Shown: positions 1-10,236 of the stretch, one piece after another | How positions within the stretch are numbered: position 1 is the stretch's first letter | Layout of the letters: each line of letters begins with the position of its first letter | Source of the DNA: Amphimedon queenslandica | Taxonomy: Eukaryota; Porifera; Demospongiae; Haplosclerida; Niphatidae | Length of the DNA stretch: 64,000 nt | Assembly: GCF_000090795.2 (NCBI RefSeq) | Contig: NW_003546403.1 | Span: 133,228 to 197,227 of the forward strand | Reading direction: 5' to 3' | Notes under the pieces: generated by a model | The model's input: only the letters and a program-made list of their open reading frames with translations | Database searches by the model: none | What the model was told of the DNA's origin: nothing | Position numbers and translations under genes: made by a program

Positions 1-1
1 C

Positions 2-3000
2 GATAAAAAAGAGATCGAGGCTTTGACTAGCAACAAAGATCCAGGTGGCATTTCAAGCTCAAGATCTGAAGAATTATTGCAAAGAGAAGAGGAGAACTAC
101 AAGCTAATGATGAAAGAGGATGAGGAGGAAGAAGAAGAGGGTCTCTCTGAGCTTGCTAAGCAGCTAAGGAAAGCTTCAAGAGAACGGTACAAGAGAACTA
201 AGGAAAGAGATGATCAACTCCCCCCACCATCAAGCCCAAGTCAAAGTAAAGTACCAGTTACTAATGCAAGCACCTCTAGACCTCCTAATGATAATAATGT
301 AGCTAGCAACACTAGTAGTCCTAAGAGCATTAGTAGTCATATTACCACAATGAAGCCAGCTCAAAGCATACATAAAACTGAAAGTAGCACTGTGACAAAA
401 CCTCAGTCACCAGTTGCTCCTTTGAAACATGATCTATTAGCAGAGCCAGTAAAGGATGATGATGATGATGATGATGATGGATGGGAGTACACAGAGGCTC
501 TTACAGCATATGCTGATGTCGTTCCACCGGCTACAACTTCAGAGCAAAAAGAACACAAAATAGACACCACCTCAAATAAGAGCAAGACTGAAAAGCAGTC
601 TCTGAGTAAAAGAGAAGAGCAAGCAGCATTAAGAGTAGAGCATCTGAAGAAAGGCTACTTATCTAGCAAACAAAATGCTACAGCATCTTCACCAAAGAGC
701 CAGCACACACAAAAGCCTTCTTCTCCTAAGCAAGAGCAATCCAAACAAAAGGTGCCTTCTTCTCCTAAAACTAAGTCATCACCATTAGTTTCACATCATC
801 AGTCTTCATATGAACAATCGTCAGCTTCACCTAAGGCAAGCAAGCAAAAAGATGCATCTCCACCTAAGCAGCAACAGCAATCTCCTTCTCTTTTGTTAAA
901 AGAAGAGAAATACACTTCATCACAACAAATGTCATTGAAAAGTGATAACTTTGATGAAAAAGAACCTGTCACGTCATCAGCTGCTACTTTTATGCCAAAG
1001 AATCCTCCACCAATTAAGCCTAAGCCATCAGTTGGTAAAGAGGTTGATGATCTTCCTTCTTCAATTGCTGCTCATAATACTTCATCAACATCAGCTGCTG
1101 CCTCTGTTGCTAGTTTAGCAAAAAACTTTTCCTCTCCAAAGAAATCGAGAAGAGACTATAGAGAGAAGCTACAATATTCCAAGAAAAATATTTCAAATGA
1201 CACAGCATCAGGTCATGCTCAAGAGAAAAGCATTAGCTCATTGAAAGAAACTAGCCCAAAAGAGGAGGAACCTGAAGAGCCTGAGCCAGAGCCTCAGCCT
1301 GTCATGAGTTTGAAGGATAAATTTGAGAAAATGGCTCAGAGCAAGAAGCCACCACCACCAGGCCCTATCAAACCTAAACCAAAGAAACAGCCTGAGCCTG
1401 TAAAGCCAGCACCAGAACCTGTAAAACCTGTTTCTGAGCCAGCACCCGAGCCTGTAAAACCTGTTTCTGAGCCAGCACCTGAGCCAGTAAAACAAGTCAA
1501 ACCAGTATTTGAGCCTTTGAAACCAGATCCCGAGCCAATCCCACCAGAGCCTAATGAAACTTTCCTACCTCCACCAGTCTTTGAAGAATTTACAGACTCA
1601 AATCGGTTCTCCATTATTTCCCTTGAGGAGCTCCCCATACCTGCTGAGCTATTGAATGATGATAGCCTTGAGGAAGAAAATAGTAAGTCTGCACTTATTA
1701 AGTTACTTGTACATGAATCATTATTTTTTATAGATGATTTCCTCCCTCCTCCTCCTCTAGTTGAAGATGAAGAGATGAATGCATCATTTGAATTACCTCC
1801 TCCTCCTCTTTCTCTAGCCCACAGTTCAGATGAAGAAGCTGAGGTTGACATGGATCTGCCTCCTCCATTGTTTTGCATTGCCACCTCAATTTGAAGAAGA
1901 TGGACTGACAAATATTACGGAGCCAGAGATCCCAGCTCCACCTTTTACTCCGACAATAGAATCTTTCAGTGCTATAAAATCTGAAAGCAAGGCTACCAGC
2001 AATGAAGATAAGGAGCTGCAGCCACCAGTTGAAACAAAAGAAGAAAGAGATGGTGAATCTACCAAAGAGAGTAAGAAAGAGGCAGACCACAAGCCCTCAC
2101 CACCACCAGAGAATAACCTTTTGGACGATATTGTTGGTAAACTAGTGAAACTGACTACTGGAGGTAGTAGTGATGAGGACATTGACAGTGACAGTGATAG
2201 TGCTGGTAGCCCACCTCCACTGCCTAGTGGGCCACCACCAGATTCAGATGAAGAAGAAAACAAGGAAGACAACAGAAATCTACAAGAACCACTTATCATT
2301 GAAGCATTGGATGATGCACCAGGAAATAAAGGAAGCACATCAATCATTGAGGACTCTTCATTAGAGCTACATCATGAGGTACCATTGCCACCTCCTCAGA
2401 GAGACTCTGTATTTTTTGATGATGGATTCGATGATTCAGCAGAAGACTTTATTCCACCTCCAACATTAGAAGAAGAAGATGAAGACAACACGTTTGAGCC
2501 ACCTCCATTTATAGAGGACACTTTACCTCCTCCTTTTGATGAAGAGGACCTATTGGATGAGCAGCTCCCACCGCCTTTTGATGATGAATTCCTCCCTCCA
2601 CCTTTTGATGAAGACACTGACTTGGTTCTTCCTGCAGGACCTATTCCTGTACCTGAAAATGATGATGATTTGCCTCCTCCTATTTTTGATGATGAGACCT
2701 CAGACAATGAGTTTAGCTATGATCTATTACCTCCTGTGCCAATGCTCTTAGACGAGGAAGAGAAAGAGAATGAGGAGTTTCTGCCACCACCTTCTCCTCC
2801 TTCATTTCCTTCTCCTCCTCCACCTCTTTCTTCCTCTGATGCATTAAATGATCATTCAAACATACAAAAAGATGATAATGTAACTGTAACTACACAAGTC
2901 AGTAGTACAGAACACAAGTAAGCACAATATAAAAATTAAAAATATAAACTGAGCATGTTACAACAACTCCAAGTTATTGCAGTAGCTTAGTAGACAATTC

Positions 3001-3338
3001 AAAAAATATTCAAAATTTTATTAAGCATGAAAAAGAGAGGGTTGCACATTGTAATGCATTCTCAATTGTAATATTTATTCTTTATTATTATTATATTATA
3101 TAGCACTGCAGCAGAAGAGAACAGCTCTGCTCCTGTCTCCTCTTGGTCAGTTGACAGGGTCTGTAGTTGGCTGACTGAGATTGGATTGGAAATGCACACT
3201 GATACATTCCGTAGCAATGAAATATATGGTGAACACCTCATTGATCTCTCAAGAGACGATTTAAAAGATCTTGGGATCACTAAAGTTGGACACATTAAGA
3301 CACTGAGACAGAAACTGAATGAAAGACTTCAGTCATAA
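2..3338 (+). CDS. Proline/acid-rich scaffold with C-terminal SAM domain (possibly Shank-like), 5' partial
   Basis: The frame is open to the left edge, so the N-terminus lies outside the window. My model is 2-1682, a 51-nt intron 1683-1733 (GTAAGT...TTTTATAG, divisible by 3), 1734-2917, then 3104-3338 with stop TAA. The protein is low-complexity: Ser/Lys-rich, then KPxPEPVKP repeats (about 1330-1550), then many acidic-flanked LPPPF/FIPPP motifs (1740-2830) that look like EVH1-type ligands. The last exon codes a SAM domain (SSWSVDRVCSWL ... LGITKVGH). A long Pro-rich region with a C-terminal SAM is the layout of Shank scaffolds, and the SAM resembles Shank's, but this is inference. The frame breaks near 1871, where one T fewer in TTTT would join the frames. 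The SAM exon has a duplicate at 9747. Confidence 0.72.
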
Positions 3339-3657
3339 TGCATATTGTCATTTATTTTTATTTTAACTCTCTTTCTTTAAAGCTGAGCTAGTTGCATTAT
3401 TAAGCAAGTTAAGCTTGTATGTTTGCAGATCCATTTGCACTAGCACCACACACAGCTATAGCTATAGCACTACACTACAACTATATATAGCTATAGCACT
3501 ATTCCAGCCCCACCCATTACCTCCCTATTGGCCCTAGCCATGTGCTTGATCTTGATGCTTCTTATTATCAATTATTTAACAACTTTACAGCTTCTGTGAA
3601 CTGGGACAAGTTCAAGCAAGTTTTGTATAGAATAGGGGGTTCTATTTTAATCAAACT
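3339..3657. other. Short intergenic spacer
   Basis: This AT-rich spacer lies between the SAM gene stop and the start codon of the Death/ankyrin gene. It has a run of AGCTATAGC-type short palindromes around 3460-3500 and no open frame of note. The matching spacer downstream of the SAM copy (9925-10236) is almost the same length, as expected if both come from one duplication. Confidence 0.5.
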
Positions 3658-6600
3658 ATGGCCTCTATTCAAACTTATTTAGGTAAGTTTGATAAGTATT
3701 AAATCCGCCATGCTACTCTAGGTTTAGATATTGGTGACTTGATTGATATTATTGACTTATTAAAGAGATGTGGGTTTCCAGAAACAAAATGGTATGAGCT
3801 TGCACTGAGACTAGGACTAAAGAAGAATACATTGGATGTCATAGAGGCAAAACATCGTGGTAATGTGTGTCGCTGTATGACAGAGTGCCTCTCCCAATGG
3901 TTAGGTAGAGCTGATAATGTTGACAGTAAAGGAGGAGCCAACTTGGACTCACTCTCAGATGCTCTGCAATCTATGAATGAAACTGCTGTAGCTGAGAAGT
4001 TAAGTGAGTCAACCATAATTGTACGTGCATGTATACATAACTATAATCATTGTATTTCTATCATAGAACATCACGTTCTTATTAATATTTTTACTAATCG
4101 TCATACTGTCCTGTCTCAGTCTCTTTGTGATTCTGTTAGTATTGCTTGGTTACTTTATGGTGAGTGTATGTTAACACAAGAAGCAGTTAGTAGAGTGGTG
4201 TCAGCTAGTCCCTCTATTCATAATCAACGTGAGGCTCTATTAACTGCTGTCAAAGAAGCTATTCAAACTGATCCCAACAGTTTACATATATTTGCTAATG
4301 TATTGTGTACAATAAGTACTAATGTATCACTAGGACAAGCTATACTGGATGATATTAGTGAGTATAATAATATAATATGTTTAATCAAAACCACAATGAT
4401 TCTTATTATGTGTTTAGGTAAGCATTTTCCTACTCCTGAAGTGGGTGTAGTTCCTGAGACTAAGCCTCATGATGTACTTATAGTTCCACAAGGTAATAAT
4501 TAATAAGAAATGATAATACGTTCATTAATATTTATAGATAATGGAAGCACTAATGAAACCAAGATACCAATTATTACACGATCTGGTACATTATAAATAC
4601 TGTAAAAAATCACTAAATAATTCATTTTATAGACTCATCTTCTGATACATCTTCCCAGTCTTTATTACCTCAAGGTATATACATCTTATACGTACTACCA
4701 AAATGACTCTATCTTTTATAGTTGAAGTACATGTTCCTGTTTCAAAAGGTTTATTGGGGGACTTTAGATCAATGAGAATGTCTTATGGAAAAATGTTTTA
4801 TAATGTTGGAAAGATCATTAAACGGATATCTCCTCCTTTAGAAGAAATAAAAGAATTCCTGTCTTGTTGTGGCACTATTCTTAGGCGAAAAGTAGAGCAA
4901 TGTTCTGATGATATTCCTAGTGTATTACGTCTTATTCAAGACAAGTCTTCACTGACTGATATTGAACTCCTTCATAGTGTAGTGGAAGAAATGGAGATTA
5001 CTGAGGCCAAGGAATGCATTGAAACATATAAAGCAAAGTTAAAGGAATTTTGCAAGTCACTCTCTGTTAGTCTTTGTTTGAAGGAAAGATTTGCTTCCAT
5101 TCCTCATCTTCAATGTGAAACAATTACTCTTGTATTTGACTGGGAGCCTGAGGAGCATTTACTCAAAGATATCAAGGAGCTCCTTGCAAAAGTATCTGGT
5201 AAACTATTAAGGATTGAGTATATAGAGCCTCACAAATCAATATCTGTCACTTGCTCCTTTCCTTTCTCTGATGTTGGGTTTACTGTATTGAGGATGATAG
5301 AGAATATTCATATACTAATGGGACAAGGATTAAAGGAACTGACTATTGGTAACTTAACATTATGGAGGAGACAAGATGTTAGACAAAAGGTATAGTTGAA
5401 TACCATATAGGGGGTATAATTATTTCCCGTGGAAAATATTTCACGAAAATCACCTTTCAACCTATTCACAAGAAAGAATTTTGGTGTTTTTCTTCTACTG
5501 ACCATTATTAGTATGATAAAAATAATTTTCATAGATAAAAATTTCCACGAATTTTTTTTAAACCGTGAAATTAGCAAAATTAAATCCCCATGAAATATAC
5601 CCCCTATACGGTATTTTTTAATGAATATTGTTTTCTCTAGGAACTAAAAGAAAAGGATCAAGACTTATTACAGCGTACGGAAGTCAGTTAAATTTTTTAC
5701 AATAATATAAGTGCAATTTTAAGTACTCAAGAATCTACATGTATTTTTACAGGTTGTTTCTTATATTATACTTGAAGAAGCTGAACATAGACTAAGAGAT
5801 GCTATCAGTAGCAAAGAGAAGGTTGTCATGCTAGACTGTTTAATGGTGATCATCTCTTTCCTTGTACTTACATGTATAATAGGAAACAATAGAACTGAAA
5901 CAAGAACAGTCAATGATTACAATACTTGAAGTTAGCTAATATGTTATCATTGCACTATTGATCATGAATGCATCAATGTTAACATATATTGGTCTTGCTA
6001 TTAGGATTTCTCACAGGATTTTGGCATAGTGCTCATTTAGCTTCTTGTCAATAAATTGTCATGTTGCTTTAAAATTAAGAGTCCTTCATTTATTATAATT
6101 TTTTCTGATAAATATACATGTCCTTATGCTGTGTTTCAATTTTGAGCTACATGTAATTCCAATAAAATTTGGAGTTTTTATGAATTTTTAGAGTTGCTCC
6201 AATGCTACATACATTAGCTCATGGTTTAAGTCAAATTAGTATGCTTTGTGGGAAACCCTGCTTGGTGTGTTATATACCTACATGTATATATTAACGACAA
6301 GTGTACATGTGCTATTTTAATTCATTACTAGGAAGAATCATTGTCCAGTGATCCTAAATCAATTAAAGAAGTTGAGGTATAGATATATCTGTATTGATTA
6401 TAATTATTATTAATAGGAAGAACCACTTGATAAAGAATTGAATAAATTAAACTCTCAGTTTGATGAAATAAAAGGAAAGAATAAAGATTTGTCAGACAAA
6501 TTATCAAAAATTAAGATTGATTATTTGAGATCACTTTCTAGTAATACTAGTTCAGGTTAGAGTAGTTTTATTATACTAATAATTATATGATTTATATTAA

Positions 6601-9017
6601 GCTGCTGGCAAAGTGAGAAGAGGAATGTCTCTTGAAATTGATGACTACAAATTTCATCTTAAAGCAATGAAAAGACCAGACTATCAGCCATTGGTAGATA
6701 ATGAAAGAATAATAGAGAAATTACAAGAAAAAATAACATTAACGAATATGGAACTAATTACTGAAAGAGAACACAATGAGAAGATTATAAAATATATTAA
6801 AGGCAATGTGGAGAAGAAGAAGATGCATATTATGTGTAAAGTAAGTTAGGCCCTTAGGAGGAGTAATCCTGTGCATGTACATTGCATGTGTACATTTCAT
6901 TTTTGTAGGTAAAGTTATATTGTGTAGTATGCTAATGATACACGTACTATTACTACCATTTTGGATATGTGTAATGGTGTAATGTAGAGTTATGTCTTTG
7001 TATAATTATGTAGTGTGTGCTTGTGCAAATGTAGCATGGAAAACTTGCATGCATTTATTTTTACAGTTTACAATTGCATAAAAATTAAATCTGCAAATAA
7101 TCACATACGTGTATACAGTTAATTTTAAGGATTCTTCTTGCAAAGCAGTATGTACATTGTATGATATTATGATAGGATAACAAGACTCCACTTCATTGGG
7201 CTGCTGAGATTGGTCACCAAGAAACTGTGAGGTTACTATTGAGCAATGAAGCAACTGTTGATATCAGAGACAAGGTAAAGTAAGCCATGAGCTTTTTATG
7301 TTTTATTTTATGTATAATATCAGGATGGTAGAACTCCATTGCACTATGCTTCAGGTAATGGTCACTTGACTTTAGTTCAAACTTTATTTTTGGAGTATGG
7401 AGCTGACATTAATGCTGTTGATAAGGTAATGTAACTAGAGGCTATTCAAACTCTTTATGTATAATATCAGGATGGTAGAACTCTATTGCACTATGCTTCA
7501 GATAATGGTCATTTGACTTTAGTTCAAACTTTAATTTTGGAGTATGGAGCTGACATTAATGCTGTTGATAAGGTGATGTAGCTACAAACTATTCAAAATT
7601 TGATAGGTATCATATTTTAATTTATCTTATGCTTGTGTAGGAGGGTTACACTCCATTACATTATGCTTCATCACATCACTTACAAGTTGTTGAGTTTCTC
7701 TTGGAGAAGGGAGCCAGTCCTGGAAGCAAAGGATTAGTATGTTCTTCACCTACTAAATCTGTTTATTTTATACTAGAGTACATATACATGTACTGTCTTA
7801 CAATTCCCTATTTAAAGCGAACTCTTCTTCCCTCTCTTTCTCAGGATGGTTGTACACCATTGCATAAAGCAGCTTGGGATGGTCATAATAACATTGTGAA
7901 GGCTCTTCTTGAGAAAGATTATTCTATCATAGATGAAAAGGAAGAAGTGAGAGCTCCAGTCCTGTCTATATTTATAATTTTTCTCTCTTAAGGGAGGATG
8001 GGCTGCTATTAGCAATGCTGTAATGAGAGGACATCATGAAGCTGTTGAAACACTGATAGAATATGGAGCTGACTTTGGTGTAAATGATGAGGTGACAGCT
8101 CCTTACATGTAGCTCTCTACTGTCTCTCTTTTATCTGTTATCATAACATGTTACATTATGCCTTTATTATGACACTTTAATAATCCTGTACTTGTGTTAC
8201 AGGGTGAGTGGTCACTCCTTCACATTGCAGCTAGACATGGTCATGCTGAAGTTGTTGAAGTACTCATTGACCACAAACTTGATGTTAACATTAAAGATAA
8301 GGTGCTTGTAACTTATAGAAATAACTGATAACTTTGAACCACCTCTTCTCTCTCCCTCCCTTTCTCTCTCAGAGTGGCTTGAGAGCTTTTGATGTTGCAT
8401 TAACTCAAGCTCATCCTAATGTTGTAGAGACTATGCTTAATCATGGAGCTAGTGTTAATATTAGAGATTCTGTAGGCAGCTATCGACTAGTATTATAAAA
8501 TGTTGTTGTTACTTTTGTCTTTAGGATGAAGGAAAGAGAGCTCTTCATATTGCAGTTGATAGCATTCAGAAACCAAAACGTTATGAAGTTGTGAAGTTAC
8601 TCCTTCAGCATGAAGGAGTTGATCCTGATATACCTGATGATGTAAGGATCAGAGTTTTATTGTAATTATGAGACAAATATAACTTATTGATCTATATGTG
8701 CATGTACTATTTTAAGCTCATTTTTATGTACATGCATACATGTACATACAGACTGGTTCTACTCCTCTTCACTATGCTGTTAAACGTGGCTACTCAAAAA
8801 TCGTACATCTTTTATTGGAGTATAAAGCTGATCCTTACATAAAAGATAAAGTAACATCAGAAATTTATATGTATACTGTATCTATATTTTTCTTAACATG
8901 TCTTTAATTATATTCATCTTGTTTCTATATTTTTAGAATGATGTCACGCCACTTGATATTGCTCAAGATGATGAGGAGATCATGGCCATTTTCAGAGAGT
9001 TTGGCTACAATCAGTAA
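3658..9017 (+). CDS. Death domain / CARD-like / coiled-coil / ankyrin-repeat protein (copy 1)
   Basis: A 24-exon model stays in phase and gives about 1035 aa. Exons: 3658-3682, 3722-4003, 4067-4357, 4418-4492, 4538-4585, 4633-4674, 4722-5389, 5641-5682, 5753-5821, 5883-5930, 6332-6376, 6417-6555, 6602-6840, 7176-7274, 7324-7425, 7471-7572, 7641-7736, 7845-7946, 7993-8091, 8203-8301, 8373-8471, 8525-8641, 8752-8850, 8937-9017. Exon 2 codes a Death domain (KWYELALRLGL ... CLSQWL ... AEKL) and exon 3 a helical CARD-like domain. Exon 7 is a 222-aa domain I do not recognise. Exons 8-13 are coiled coil. The last 11 phase-0 exons each code one ankyrin repeat (DGRTPLHYAS type). No signal peptide or membrane segment is visible, so I infer a cytosolic adaptor for death-fold signalling. 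Its front half is paralogous to 10237-13022. Confidence 0.85.
5401..5613. mobile_element. MITE, family A copy 1
   Basis: A 213-bp element in intron 7 of the Death/ankyrin gene. Its ends are inverted copies: TACCATATAGGGGGTATA at the left, and TATACCCCCTATACGGTA at the right. The outer TA on each side fits a TA target duplication, as in Tc1/mariner-type MITEs. The paralogous intron in copy 2 (11979-12019) is only 41 nt and lacks it, so insertion followed the duplication or the element was lost there. Related elements lie at 15576-15775 and 37461-37653. Confidence 0.75.
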
Positions 9018-9746
9018 CTGTCATTAATGATACTTTATAGCAAACTTTTCCAATTATGCTTTTATACTATACATTGTACGGCTTTTTTCCAATACATCAA
9101 ATGATAAATTTTATTTTATTGAATGTGTGTAAGTCAGCTTTCCTCACCAATCCTGTATTCACAGCCACTAATATTTCAATGTTTTGTAGCTGTTGTCGAT
9201 TTCTTATGAATTGTGCTATATCCTTGTTATGCAGTTTTCTTGTACAACTCACAGTGCAGTTACATGCATATGTAGCTTCTCTGAATATTCTGGTCAGTTG
9301 CTCACATTCAGAGTAATGATGGCCTCACTTCAGTGCCTGTCAGTACTTTTGTCTCTCATTTGCTGTCATCTTTGTGTTCTCTGAAAATATTACAGTGTTA
9401 GTTCACAATGTTTACCAACCATATCCACTTGTATTATCTGTAACCAATCATATCCACTGCACTCAATGAGTAAGCTTTTTTGATGCAAGTCTAAGCTATA
9501 TCTTTATTATTATATAGAGTTTGAAATACATCACTGAATTACACTAATGGTGGTAAATCTAATCGGTCAGTGTGTACTTGTGAAGGTCCTATACTGTTAA
9601 TGATCAAGAAGATGGACTCATACCTCGTGAAGCAACTTACCAGTACATGTACAATATTGAGAAAATTACTTCATCCTCTCTAAGTGACTCGTATATGACA
9701 GATACTCTATCTACATGTACTTCTATTTATTTTTTATATTATATAG
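9018..9746. other. Intergenic region
   Basis: AT-rich sequence between the ankyrin gene stop and the duplicated SAM exon. Short open frames here lack splice context or protein-like composition. I see no gene. Confidence 0.4.
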
Positions 9747-9924
9747 CGCTGCAGCAGAAGAGAACAGCTCTGCTCCTGTCTCCTCTTGGTCAGTTGACAG
9801 GGTCTGTAGTTGGCTGACTGAGATTGGACTGGAAATGCACACTGATTTAAAAGATCTTGGGATCACTAAAGTTGGACACATTAAGACACTGAGACAGAAA
9901 CTGAACGAAAGACTTCAGTCATAA
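9747..9924 (+). pseudogene. Duplicated SAM-domain exon with 57-bp internal deletion
   Basis: This is a near-identical copy of the last exon of the first gene (3104-3338), including its acceptor context (ATATTATATAG) and stop codon. It lacks 57 bp (19 codons, TFRSNEIY ... LSRDD) from the middle of the SAM fold, between two GAT triplets. The reading frame survives, but the fold loses about a third of its helices. No upstream exon of the parent gene is nearby, so it is an orphan exon carried by the segmental duplication. Confidence 0.85.
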
Positions 9925-10236
9925 TGCATAATTATTGTCATTTAAATTTATTTTTTTTAACAACCCTTTCTTTTAAAGCTGAGCTTTGTCTGTTGCATTC
10001 ATAGATATTAGAGTATTATTTATACTCTAATATCTTCTCTAATATCTATGGTTGTATTGGCATTCCTTGCAATTAAGATCTAGCCCCACCCTTGGCCCAT
10101 GCCTCGCCCTATGACCCCTCCTTATTTTTACCAACTAACATATTTTTTAGTCTACTCTATAGGACAAGTTTATACTTCATTGAAAAGCAGTTTTTAGTCT
10201 CGAAGAAACTAAGCATTTTTATATTTTAATGGAACT
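9925..10236. other. Intergenic spacer with a perfect hairpin
   Basis: The spacer matches 3339-3657 in position. It contains a perfect 14-bp inverted repeat with a 5-nt loop: AGATATTAGAGTAT at 10003-10016 and its complement at 10022-10035. This hairpin is not present in copy 1. Confidence 0.6.

Noticed and set aside
1336-2707. Long minus-strand frames rich in Gly/Ser opposite the proline-rich gene
   Set aside because: They mirror Pro- and acid-rich codons; no splice logic or known domain.
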